Of a stretch of DNA of 60,172 nucleotides, positions 27,717-36,163 are shown piece after piece (the first letter of the stretch is position 1; the number at the start of each line of letters is the position of its first letter). Both the position numbers and the translations under genes were made by a program. Source of the stretch: Acidimicrobiales bacterium (GTDB taxonomy: Bacteria > Actinomycetota > Acidimicrobiia > Acidimicrobiales > JAKAVM01); contig DAIDHF010000014.1 in the NCBI GenBank assembly GCA_027452005.1, positions 1-60,172 on the forward strand, read 5' to 3'. The notes beneath the pieces are model-generated. The model did no database searches. It was not told where the DNA came from and saw nothing but the letters and a program-made list of their open reading frames with translations.

Positions 27717-28271
27717 TCAAGTCCCAGGTGTGGCCTTCTTGAGATCTTCGTCTACCGCTACTTTTGCAGCATCGGCGTCTGCCAGGGCTTTTGAGACGGC
27801 CGACTGATCGGCCTCAATACTTTCGCGCCCTTCCGTTACGGTGGAGTGCTCTTGATCGACCGAAGCCCCTGGTTCTCCATACTTTGGGGTGGACTGGGTA
27901 ACAAATGCAATTGACTCACGCCGGCCGTCGTGCTTGAACTGGGAGTTGAGATTCTTATATGCCTCATCGGCCTTATCTTCAAGATCCTGGGCTTGGCTAA
28001 GGGCCATTTTCGCGTCTTGGACGTCTTGTTCGGCTCTTTCTAATTGTATTCTGGCATCGTCAAGTTCAGGACCACCCTTTGATTCCAACTCGGAAACTCT
28101 TTCGACCTCCGCCTCGATAGCTTGCTCATCATCAATCACCATGGACGCCTCGGCGATCATGGTAGGAACTATTTTGTCCCCTTCCTCGTCGGCGAATGAG
28201 GCCTCGCCTCTTTCAAATGCTTCATGAGTGAACTCGGCGTTTGAGGCCTTCCATTTGCTGAACAGTCCCAT
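27717..28271 (-). CDS. coiled-coil protein of unknown function
   Basis: About 184 residues from ATG 28271 (MGLFSKWKASNAEF); a TTG ten codons earlier is less likely. Charged and rich in Glu, Asp, Ala and Gln. Residues ~55-120 (EAEVERVSELESK to AQDLEDKADEAYKNL) look like a continuous coiled coil, and a second helical stretch lies near the end (SIEADQSAVSKALADADAAK). There is no signal peptide or membrane segment, so it is probably cytoplasmic. It heads the minus-strand run of small genes. Confidence 0.65.
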   Translation of the reverse strand: MGLFSKWKASNAEFTHEAFERGEASFADEEGDKIVPTMIAEASMVIDDEQAIEAEVERVSELESKGGPELDDARIQLERAEQDVQDAKMALSQAQDLEDKADEAYKNLNSQFKHDGRRESIAFVTQSTPKYGEPGASVDQEHSTVTEGRESIEADQSAVSKALADADAAKVAVDEDLKKATPGT

Positions 28272-28480
28272 CTGTCCAACTATAGCGACTTTTCTATCCA
28301 ATTACAACAGGTTGGAGTGCCTATTTCCTAATAAAGCTTAGTCTTTTCACCTAAAACACGTCGCCTAACCAGACCGTGAGTAAAGAGACTATAAAAATGG
28401 CGAACTAATGCATAGTGGACAAGCCACAACTCAGCTGACAATAGAATTGGTCTAGATCCGTCGACGGCGATTTTAACGTA

Positions 28481-29740
28481 CTAGTTTGGGCTTTGGCGGT
28501 TATTCATATCTTGCCACGATCTTATTGGGGATATTGCACTAATAACCAGTGCGCCCGCAATCAGTGCCACAATTCCCGCGTAGCCATATGCGGCACCAGC
28601 CCCAAGGCTATAGAGAAGTCCCATAGCAAGGTTGCCGACAAAAGTTCCTATGCTGCGAGCAGCTGAAAGTCCGGCAAATCCTCTTCCGGCATGTGAACCT
28701 GTCTTCAAGATCGACATCGCCGACGGTTCGAAAGTTTCTATTACCCCTAGCCCAAAGCCGATTATTGCGACCCCAACAATGAGGACTCCGGTATTGGTTA
28801 ATACTTGACTGAATGCCAAGATTGAGGCGCCAAAACCTGCCATTATGTAGCCCAAAAGACCCAGCCAGCGAAACTGTGTCCCGATATCTCCGCCAACGCG
28901 CGGGCCAACTATGTAACCGGTGGCCGAGGAGACGACTTGAAGAACCAAAAAGGCACCAATACCGTACACAAGCTTATGGCTTCCCTTGGCAACAGTTAAA
29001 ACGGGAAATCCAACACTGTAGGCCGTAAACCCGTATAGACCTGCTGAGAGTAGTAATCTTTTGACCCCTTTATTTCTGGAAACTTCCGAGTCCCCAGAGG
29101 GGCCACCTGAAGAGCCAGCATCTTTTTGTATTCCTCCCTCCGACTTCTTGTCTGCTTGAGTGCTTTCTCCAGTTGTAGCTTGGATGAGAAAAATTGTCGA
29201 AGCGACCAGAGGAACTGCGGCCAGCAAGAAAATCCACTTCCAGGGTTCGTGGATAACCACACAGACCAAGACCCAAATTCCAGCCAGTGCACCGCCACCG
29301 ACGTCTAGTGCATGGAGAAATCCAAAGGCAGATGCCCGGTATCTTTCCTCTGGAACTGCTTGAGCTAACATCACCCGCCGACTTGGCGAGCGCAGGTTCC
29401 GAAACCACCACCCTCCACACAGAAACCCGATAGCCCAGACTGGACTAGCCACGAGTCCCGACAGGGCAAGGAGTGGGATCAGACAGTTCCCGAAAACGGC
29501 CACCTTTTTATGTCCAACCGAGTCGCCGAGCCGTCCTCCAAGCCACGAGAAGATCGCCCCTCCCCCATAGCTCAGTGAGCTTGCCAGACCGAACTCCCAG
29601 ATCGGCCTATGGAGATATAGGACTAAAAATAGAGGAAACCCAGCTAAAACGGCCTGATAGCCTAGGTCGGCAAAGCAGGCTGAAAGCGAGATTACCCAGA
29701 CATCTCCATTGAGCCAAGGCTTTTTCGCCTTTGGATTCAT
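28481..29740 (-). CDS. major facilitator superfamily transporter
   Basis: A 419-residue protein with about 12 hydrophobic helices in two halves. The loop after helix 2 has the MFS pattern GGRLGDSVGHKK. A hydrophilic central loop (KSEGGIQKDAGSSGGPSGD) separates the halves. The start is ATG with GAGGAAAG upstream. It is divergent from the ArsR-family gene, whose palindromic operator lies in the shared spacer, so it may be under ArsR control. The substrate is unknown; drug or metabolite efflux is a family-level guess. Confidence 0.85.
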   Translation of the reverse strand: MNPKAKKPWLNGDVWVISLSACFADLGYQAVLAGFPLFLVLYLHRPIWEFGLASSLSYGGGAIFSWLGGRLGDSVGHKKVAVFGNCLIPLLALSGLVASPVWAIGFLCGGWWFRNLRSPSRRVMLAQAVPEERYRASAFGFLHALDVGGGALAGIWVLVCVVIHEPWKWIFLLAAVPLVASTIFLIQATTGESTQADKKSEGGIQKDAGSSGGPSGDSEVSRNKGVKRLLLSAGLYGFTAYSVGFPVLTVAKGSHKLVYGIGAFLVLQVVSSATGYIVGPRVGGDIGTQFRWLGLLGYIMAGFGASILAFSQVLTNTGVLIVGVAIIGFGLGVIETFEPSAMSILKTGSHAGRGFAGLSAARSIGTFVGNLAMGLLYSLGAGAAYGYAGIVALIAGALVISAISPIRSWQDMNNRQSPN

Positions 29741-29849
29741 CTTTCCTCGATTCTGCGCTGGGAAGATCGTCTACCCAACTCGCACTAGCTTAGGCATACT
29801 GTTTTAGCAGCTAGGTAAGACATTGACGCTCCAAACTTGAAAATAATCA

Positions 29850-29867
29850 ATAAGTTATATAACTTAT
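29850..29867. promoter_or_regulatory. perfect 18-bp palindrome, probable ArsR operator
   Basis: ATAAGTTATATAACTTAT is a perfect palindrome ending 5 bp before the ArsR-family ATG. A TTGAAA at 29837-29842 and TATAAC at 29858-29863 flank or overlap it, so a regulator bound here would cover the promoter. No Shine-Dalgarno lies between it and the ATG, which suggests a leaderless message (inference). Confidence 0.7.
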
Positions 29868-29872
29868 CAGTT

Positions 29873-30214
29873 ATGCCTCAAGTGGAAGAAGTTCGCCTAG
29901 ACCGGGTATTTAATGCCCTTTCCAATCCAGTGCGTCGTCAGATAGTTCACCGACTAAAGGCGGGTGAGGCATCTGTATCAGAGATTGTTGTGCCGTTTTC
30001 AATAAGTCAGCCAGCTATCTCAAGGCATCTTCGGGTCCTCGAAGATGCTGGCCTCATAGTTAGGTCAAAGTGTGCCCAAAAGACGATGTGCAAAATGTCT
30101 CCACGGCCTCTCAAAGAGGTGTCGGATTGGGTTGACAACTTTCGTGAATACTGGGAGACAAAGCTTGAACGACTTGATACTTATCTTGCACAGATAGAAC
30201 AGGAGACCAAATGA
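29873..30214 (+). CDS. ArsR-family winged-helix transcriptional regulator
   Basis: A 113-residue regulator beginning MPQVEEVRLDRVFNALSNPVRR, with the ArsR winged helix SEIVVPFSISQPAISRHLRVLEDAGLI. There is no CxC-type metal site in the recognition helix, and this type is often paired with AHSA1/SRPBCC proteins rather than metals. A start at TTG 29837 would run through the palindrome and lacks homology. The stop overlaps the next ATG by 4 nt, so it is co-translated with the AHSA1 protein. It probably represses itself through the adjacent palindrome, and possibly the divergent MFS gene. Confidence 0.9.
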   Translation: MPQVEEVRLDRVFNALSNPVRRQIVHRLKAGEASVSEIVVPFSISQPAISRHLRVLEDAGLIVRSKCAQKTMCKMSPRPLKEVSDWVDNFREYWETKLERLDTYLAQIEQETK

Positions 30215-31128
30215 CAATTCCAACCGAATCTAGCTCCAGGGAAATCACGATATTGAAAACTTTCCGTGCCCCGATAGATAGGGTATATGCCGCCCTGACA
30301 GATTCAAGTCAAATTTCATCCTGGTGGGGACCAGATGGATATAGCGCACCAAAAGTAGAGTCAGATCCCCATAGTGGTGGTGAGTTGACAATCTTGATGT
30401 GTGGACCAGAGGATTTTCGGGAAGAGATCCATGCTAAATACGTTGAAGTCTCAGCCCCGAGCTACATCGAAGTTGAATCGGAAGTCTTCGACGGTCAAGG
30501 TAACTTGTTAATTCAATCTCGCCATAAGTTTACTTTGAAAGATCTAGGCAACGTGACCGAGGTAATCTTTAATGCTACGGCAACTGTCTATGGTCCCAAC
30601 AGACACATTCCTCTTGCCGGAATGTACCCAGGATGGAACCAGAGCCTACAAAAACTCGACGACCTCATTGAAGTTCGACTTGACCGGACCATTGTAATTG
30701 GCAGGTTAATCTCAGCTACGGCGAGCAGAGTATTTCAAGCGTGGACCAATCCCGATCACCTATCCCGGTGGTGGGGGCCCGATGGATTCACGGTAACAAC
30801 GAGATCGTTTTCTGCCACTCCCGGAGGCCTCTGGGATTTTATATTCCACGGACCGGACGGAAGTAACTATGAGAATCAAATCATCTTTGAGCAACTCATC
30901 GAGCCTTGCTTAGTCGTATATTCACATTCCAGCCCGAAAAGTTCTGATGCCAATTTCAAGTCCATTGTGTTAATCGACGAGATGCTCGATAAAACAGTGG
31001 TCTCCATGAGGTTAGTTTTTGATTCAAAGCAAAAACTAGAAGAAAACATTGCCAGATTCAACTCCATTGACGGCGCAAACCAAACCCTTGCACGACTGGA
31101 CGGATATTTGAAACCAGTCGTCAGCTAG
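30211..31128 (+). CDS. tandem AHSA1/SRPBCC-domain protein
   Basis: A 305-residue protein with two copies of the AHSA1 (SRPBCC hydrophobic-pocket) fold. Copy one has FRAPIDRVYAALTDSSQISSWWGPDG; copy two has TASRVFQAWTNPDHLSRWWGPDG about 150 residues later. Each ends in a helix with a GxNQxLxxLD pattern. The fold binds small hydrophobic ligands. Pairs of ArsR regulator plus AHSA1 protein are common, and the ligand is usually unknown. It overlaps the ArsR gene by 4 nt. The fused double form is less usual than single-domain proteins. Confidence 0.88.
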   Translation: MTIPTESSSREITILKTFRAPIDRVYAALTDSSQISSWWGPDGYSAPKVESDPHSGGELTILMCGPEDFREEIHAKYVEVSAPSYIEVESEVFDGQGNLLIQSRHKFTLKDLGNVTEVIFNATATVYGPNRHIPLAGMYPGWNQSLQKLDDLIEVRLDRTIVIGRLISATASRVFQAWTNPDHLSRWWGPDGFTVTTRSFSATPGGLWDFIFHGPDGSNYENQIIFEQLIEPCLVVYSHSSPKSSDANFKSIVLIDEMLDKTVVSMRLVFDSKQKLEENIARFNSIDGANQTLARLDGYLKPVVS

Positions 31129-31216
31129 GATTCTTTTCGACCGGTACTCTTGGGGATTCTCGTCTCGCGACTGGACCAACTTTACCTAGCTCGATTACCA
31201 GGTTAGATTCGTTGGC

Positions 31217-32203
31217 ATGAATAAAGTTCTACTTGGATCACAAGGACTAACAGTATCGAGAATGGGACTGGGATGTATGGGAATGAGTCAATCCTACGGA
31301 CCCGGCAACGAGAAAGAGTCTTTAGCCACCATTCACCGGGCGATCGATCTGGGAATAGACTTTCTCGATACCGCCGATATGTACGGGCCTTTTACGAACG
31401 AGGTGCTTGTTGGTAAGGCCATTGCCGATCGTCGAGACAAGGTAGTCTTGGCTACCAAGTTTGGAAATCAGCGAAACCCCGATGGTAGTTGGGTTGGGAT
31501 CAACGGGAAGCCCGAGTACGTACGGTCTTGTTGCGAGAACTCACTTACGAGACTCGGTGTGGAAACAATAGATCTCTACTATCAACATCGGGTTGACGTC
31601 ACGGTTCCAATTGAAGAAACCTGGGGGGCCATGAAAGAACTCGTAGACCAGGGCAAGGTTAGATATCTAGGGATATCCGAAGCGTCAGCTCAGACAATTG
31701 AGAAGGCAAATTCGGTTCATCCGGTAAGTGCCCTTCAAAGTGAGTACTCACTCTTTACCCGTGACCTAGAGAAAGAAATAATTCCAACAATCCGAAGGCT
31801 TGGAGTTGGACTCGTCCCCTACAGCCCCCTAGGGCGAGGTTTTCTTACCGGGACCATTACCAGCAAGGACCAATTTGGAAGTGACGACTTTAGAAAGAAT
31901 AGTCCTAGATTTCAAGGAGACAACTTCGATTCCAACTTAGAATTGGCCAAGCGTATTTTTTCCAGGGCAGAAGAACTTGAAATTACCCCGGCTCAACTTG
32001 CTTTAGTTTGGGTGCTGTCTAAAGGTGACGACGTTATTCCTATCCCAGGGACCAAGACAGTAAAATATCTTGAAGAAAATGCTCGAGCTGCCGAGATTGA
32101 GGTTCCATCTGAAGTCTTAGCAGAACTAGAGGCCGCAATCCCGGTTGGATCGGTCAGTGGAGATAGGTATCCGCCTGAGCACATGGCCCGGGTAAACGTT
32201 TAA
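31217..32203 (+). CDS. aldo/keto reductase (AKR13-like)
   Basis: A 328-residue NADPH-dependent aldo/keto reductase with a TIM barrel. The catalytic tetrad is readable: D51 and Y56 in [13 protein letters not shown]81 in LATKFGNQ, and H124 in YYQHRVD. The C-terminal cofactor segment [15 protein letters not shown] is present. The sequence resembles the YajO/AKR13 branch. It lies 88 bp after the AHSA1 gene on the same strand and may share its transcript. The carbonyl substrate is unknown. Confidence 0.93.
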   Translation: MNKVLLGSQGLTVSRMGLGCMGMSQSYGPGNEKESLATIHRAIDLGIDFLDTADMYGPFTNEVLVGKAIADRRDKVVLATKFGNQRNPDGSWVGINGKPEYVRSCCENSLTRLGVETIDLYYQHRVDVTVPIEETWGAMKELVDQGKVRYLGISEASAQTIEKANSVHPVSALQSEYSLFTRDLEKEIIPTIRRLGVGLVPYSPLGRGFLTGTITSKDQFGSDDFRKNSPRFQGDNFDSNLELAKRIFSRAEELEITPAQLALVWVLSKGDDVIPIPGTKTVKYLEENARAAEIEVPSEVLAELEAAIPVGSVSGDRYPPEHMARVNV

Positions 32204-32241
32204 CTAAACGTGAACTGGACCGGGGAGATCGGCTATAGCCT

Positions 32242-33234
32242 CTAGTTCATTACCCCTTCTAGTTCTACCGGGCGCCAGACAAAAGGGTTATTCGTACAAG
32301 TTTGTCCAGATGACATTTTGGCTTCAGTGCTTTTCCAGGTTACCAAGCAGATCCCGATGATAACAATCAGGGGGCCCGAATTTAGGTCGGTTACTGTACC
32401 ATGGCTGAATACTGTAAAGATTCCTCCAAAGGCTTGACCGAACACCCAATACACACATGACAGAGCTCCCCCAATAACTACAAAGAGAGTCCGTCGCTCA
32501 CTAACAATCGGGCCAAATCCAATTACGAGGGAGACCACAAACAAACATACTCCCAGATGTAATCCAGAGGTTTTTAGAGAACTTCCCACGGAATTATCTA
32601 GAGATGAAAGCCAAGAGGGTTGACCTTGTCCGGCCTGGATAATTTGGGCTCCAAGGGCCCCTTTTGTGAGGTTGGCAGGAAGAAGCCACAAGATCCCCGA
32701 GACTGTCCAAAGTCCGGCCCAGAGCCAGGTTGTGGGTCGATCACCGAGTAATCCATGACTTGCTAAACTCACGGCCCGTCGTTGATTGTCCCGTATCGGT
32801 CGCGGCCATACAATGAGTCCGAGGGCTAGGTACAAGATCACCGCCCCAGGAGCTCCGGTAAGAGGTGAGGCAGAACCCGTAAAAAGCATCCCGAAACCTT
32901 CTCCAAGAGTCCAAACACCAAGTGACCAAGCAAATGAAATTGCTAACGCGGGTTTCAAGGTTGGTCGCATAATAATCCCGAACCCGATTAGTAGTTGGAC
33001 ACCTGCAAATACCAGGTTCCAGGCACCAACATGAACACTTATCAGATTTTCATTTAGCCTCAATAGGGAACCTGCCAAGTGTGGTTGACCTTGGATCACA
33101 GGAGCTAGGACGTTTGACACGAACTCCTTGCTAAACATGGCTGGCTGAAGCTGCAACAGACCATCTATGATCCAAAGTCCCCCAAGTGTCAACTGAACTA
33201 ATCTGTGGAAATTATCGACTCTTGATGTATTCAT
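32242..33234 (-). CDS. internally duplicated eight-helix membrane protein
   Basis: A 330-residue membrane protein made of two homologous halves of four helices. Half one runs from LGGLWIIDGLLQL through GQPHLAG, GIIMRP and WTLGEGFGMLFTG to PGAVILY. Half two repeats the order with AGLWTVSGILWLLPA, GQPSWLSS, GFGPIV and YWVFGQAFGGIFT. ATG 33234 is chosen for its perfect GGAGGTGA. The gap to the secreted His-rich protein upstream is 30 bp, so the two form a pair. The function is not recognised; a DoxX-like relationship is only a weak possibility. Confidence 0.8.
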   Translation of the reverse strand: MNTSRVDNFHRLVQLTLGGLWIIDGLLQLQPAMFSKEFVSNVLAPVIQGQPHLAGSLLRLNENLISVHVGAWNLVFAGVQLLIGFGIIMRPTLKPALAISFAWSLGVWTLGEGFGMLFTGSASPLTGAPGAVILYLALGLIVWPRPIRDNQRRAVSLASHGLLGDRPTTWLWAGLWTVSGILWLLPANLTKGALGAQIIQAGQGQPSWLSSLDNSVGSSLKTSGLHLGVCLFVVSLVIGFGPIVSERRTLFVVIGGALSCVYWVFGQAFGGIFTVFSHGTVTDLNSGPLIVIIGICLVTWKSTEAKMSSGQTCTNNPFVWRPVELEGVMN

Positions 33235-33264
33235 CTCGTCACCTCCGAGCAATCCCATGAGCGT

Positions 33265-34197
33265 TTAGGCCTTACCCGATTGAATAATTGGAGTAAGTGC
33301 CGACGGAGGTATGTCGGCCTGGAATTGAAATTGAGCTGCAATGGACGGCGCCGTCCACACGTGGAGCATAAACAGGGTCTGAGTGTTATGAGCTCCATTT
33401 GAACAGGTGCCTGAGTTATTGGTTATTCCTACTACCTGATGTTGTCCATCCAGGCACAGGTTCGAGTGTGCGTGCCACTGGGTAAGCGGGCCACCAATGT
33501 CGGGGCCAGGCTGGCATGGTCCAGGACCAAAGAACATTACACCAACTAGGACTGGGCCAGATACGGTATTTGCGTACATGAGCGAGGGCGGATTGGCAGG
33601 GTCTAGAACATCACCGCTCTCAACGACCTTCCAATTTGCATAGTGGACCATTCTGGCCTTGGTGTTGGTTATTGGAATATAACCCGCAGCCAATGCAGCA
33701 GAAAGACTAGTGTATTTCTGGCTGTCTTGAGTAACTTGTGTAACCAGATTACTTGCGGCCTGCTGCTCTTGGGGAGTCGGTTGACCCGATGGTACCGGTG
33801 CCATGAGCATCCCGTCTGGCATCTGAGTGGCACCTACCACGTTCGGGCAGATTGAATTACTCGAACTCATCGTTGAAGGGGTCATTGAAGGCGCCATCGG
33901 TTGACTCTGAGTACTTCCCGGACCTGCCATATTGGGAGTCGGGAGAGAAGTCATCGACGATTTAGCTGAGCCCATTGACAATTCATGTAGGGAACTCGCT
34001 GGACTAGAACCGGACCCAACGGACATTTTTGCCTGCGGTGACGGATTCATTGTAACTCCGTGCGCTTGAGCAACTGCCGAGGACACAAACACAAGGGCAC
34101 CCATTGAAGCAACAGCCAAGGCTGAAGCCGCCCAAATCTTTACCCCGGTTTTACTTCCTTTGAACCAACTTATAGATCTCCAATACCATGTCCGCAT
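33265..34197 (-). CDS. secreted protein with HxHxxLC and MLHVW motifs
   Basis: A 310-residue exported protein. ATG 34197 has AGGAGG upstream, preferred over a TTG 12 codons earlier. The signal region (VKIWAASALAVASMGALVFVSSAVAQA) is followed by a Ser/Pro/Met-rich linker. The C-terminal ~200 residues form a conserved-looking domain with VHYANWKVVESGDVLDP, GVMFFGPGPCQPG, TQWHAHSNLC and FMLHVWTAP. The clustered His, Cys and Met residues suggest metal binding (inference). It is paired with the duplicated membrane protein downstream and lies at the end of the efflux-type operon. Confidence 0.78.
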   Translation of the reverse strand: MRTWYWRSISWFKGSKTGVKIWAASALAVASMGALVFVSSAVAQAHGVTMNPSPQAKMSVGSGSSPASSLHELSMGSAKSSMTSLPTPNMAGPGSTQSQPMAPSMTPSTMSSSNSICPNVVGATQMPDGMLMAPVPSGQPTPQEQQAASNLVTQVTQDSQKYTSLSAALAAGYIPITNTKARMVHYANWKVVESGDVLDPANPPSLMYANTVSGPVLVGVMFFGPGPCQPGPDIGGPLTQWHAHSNLCLDGQHQVVGITNNSGTCSNGAHNTQTLFMLHVWTAPSIAAQFQFQADIPPSALTPIIQSGKA

Positions 34198-34294
34198 ATC
34201 TACAAAACCTCCTATTTTGGTCTCTATCTTCAAGAGACATCACTAATGTGATCGATAGAAGTTGTTATAGAACTATGAGCAACTCGTTAGGAAA

Positions 34295-36160
34295 TCAGAA
34301 AGCCAATGTACTGCCATTGGACTCAACCAGGATATACCCGGGGATTGCTTTATTGGACACAATCGAAACAATTGGGGATGCCAGACTTTGACCTGCCGCC
34401 GAGCCAAAGAAGTTGGCATCCCCAAAACTGAACACTCCCCCGTCGGAACCCACCAGCCAGTAACCCTGACCGTCTGGGGTCGGGGCAATAGCAACAATCG
34501 GGGCCCTGGGATGGTACGGGGCCGCCGAGCCAAAGAAGTTGGCATCCCCAAAACTGAACACTCCCCCGTCGGATCCCACCAGCCAGTAACCCTGACCGTC
34601 GGGGGTCGGAGCGCTTGCGCTTACCGGTGCCGCTAATATTCCGAGTACCGCACTTGCAGCTTGAAGGCTCTGATTTACTAAAGCAAACGTAGCCGGGGGA
34701 GATACCCCGAGAATACTCGCCACAACTATATATCCCCCGGTTAGATTGTTGGCCTCAAATATTGAGGAGCTTCCTACTCCATTTGAGTTGGTCACCACGC
34801 TTTCCTGAGTTCGTCTCGCACTAGTGAAATCGCCGCCAGGTCCCGAAGAAGGTCCTTGAAAACTTACGGCCACGTTGGAAACCGGGTTGTGGAACTGGTC
34901 GGTTACGGTCACCGATAATGGAACACTAAAATCTGTACCAATCGGTGTTGTCTGCGATACACCAGCTCCGGGAGAAATGAAGTAAGGGGTTCCCGGGAGA
35001 ATTTGTAAAGAGAATGTTACAGAGCTACTCACTCCAGGAGTAGTTGCCAGAACAGTAAAATTACCAGAGACGGTTCCGGCTACAATCGCCGGTGAACTTG
35101 CTTGTCCCTGAGAGTTAGTTGTAACCGAAGCAGTTGTACCAGCTCCCTCAAAATTAGCTGAAGCACCATTAGAGCTCGTGCTAGTCTCGCCCGAACCCTG
35201 AGGCGGATTTAGACCTTCAATCACCGTAAAGGTAACTGCACTACCTTGGACCGGTAGTAAGTTGGAATCCACGACCTCGACCGAGAGCGGAACTGGAAAA
35301 GTACCAGCTACTACCTCTGACTGATTGTTTCCCGAAATAATTGAGATAGATGATGCCACCCCAGCAGATGAGTTAGTAATCGAGAATGAAGTACCAGGTT
35401 CAGATACCGAGGAAGTCGACGCTATAATTTGATACGTACCACTTGTCTGATTTGCCAAAAACGTGGGGGCTACGGCAAGCCCGGAGATATTCGTACTTGC
35501 CGTTGCGCTTGACGTGTTAGTAGTTGAAAATACTCCACTGGCACCAGATGCCGGGGCACTAAAGACAACCACGGCTCCATCCACTGGAGCCCCTTGGGAA
35601 TAGATTTCAACCTCAAGAGAATCTGACAGAGCTTGTCCAACCCTCACAGTCTGGGGAGTTCCAGAAATTGCTCCAATACCATCGTTGGCTAATGAAAAAT
35701 CAACACTACCCGGAATGTTTACTAGTGATGCCTGCACGGTAAACGACCCCACAAGATCATTCGCGGTAATGGGAGTTGAGTAGAAATAGCAGTTGCCGTT
35801 AACGTCTGCATCAGGGGCCGCGGGTGCGACTGTAACACTACTTGCCGGTAGTCCTCCTGAGATCAAAAACTCCCCCCCGGGGCCAGAAGTTGGTCCGGAA
35901 AAGGTGGCCTGAGTAGGACACGTCGTTCCGACGGTGAGATCTTCATCTATTGCTTCCAGGGTGTCTGGAAACACCCCTCCAATATTCGAGTACTGAAGTG
36001 AACCTGTTCCTGTCACTAGGACTCCAGAAAGAGCACTTGCCTGGGTTGGATTGACCGCTTGTAGACCTAGTTGAAGGAGAATACCCACGGTAATGGCCCG
36101 AATAAAAAATCTAGGAGAATATATTTCGCATCCAAGTAGATTACTTTTATCTTGATTCAT
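34295..36160 (-). CDS. secreted Ig-like (Big) and SFGD-repeat protein
   Basis: A 621-residue protein with an N-terminal signal helix (FFIRAITVGILLQLGLQAV). Four Ig-like bacterial domains follow (markers GPTSGPGGEFLISGG, VVVFSAPASGASGVF, TVIEGLNPPQGSGET, SFQGPSSGPGGDFT). The C-terminus has two nearly identical 42-residue GYWLVGSDGGVFSFGD repeats and a degenerate third. The start lies 3 nt after the interrupted permease gene, with AAGGACGG as ribosome-binding site. Such tight linkage to an export apparatus suggests it is the apparatus's cargo or outer partner (inference). No enzymatic motif is visible. Confidence 0.85.
   Translation of the reverse strand: MNQDKSNLLGCEIYSPRFFIRAITVGILLQLGLQAVNPTQASALSGVLVTGTGSLQYSNIGGVFPDTLEAIDEDLTVGTTCPTQATFSGPTSGPGGEFLISGGLPASSVTVAPAAPDADVNGNCYFYSTPITANDLVGSFTVQASLVNIPGSVDFSLANDGIGAISGTPQTVRVGQALSDSLEVEIYSQGAPVDGAVVVFSAPASGASGVFSTTNTSSATASTNISGLAVAPTFLANQTSGTYQIIASTSSVSEPGTSFSITNSSAGVASSISIISGNNQSEVVAGTFPVPLSVEVVDSNLLPVQGSAVTFTVIEGLNPPQGSGETSTSSNGASANFEGAGTTASVTTNSQGQASSPAIVAGTVSGNFTVLATTPGVSSSVTFSLQILPGTPYFISPGAGVSQTTPIGTDFSVPLSVTVTDQFHNPVSNVAVSFQGPSSGPGGDFTSARRTQESVVTNSNGVGSSSIFEANNLTGGYIVVASILGVSPPATFALVNQSLQAASAVLGILAAPVSASAPTPDGQGYWLVGSDGGVFSFGDANFFGSAAPYHPRAPIVAIAPTPDGQGYWLVGSDGGVFSFGDANFFGSAAGQSLASPIVSIVSNKAIPGYILVESNGSTLAF
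34395..34609 (-). repeat. 126-bp-period direct repeat in the SFGD region
   Basis: Copies at about 34395-34483 and 34521-34609 differ at two positions seen by eye. The period, 126 bp, equals one 42-residue protein repeat. The same period occurs in the gene at 56090, so the unit expands and shrinks as whole repeats. Confidence 0.85.
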
Positions 36161-36163
36161 GAT

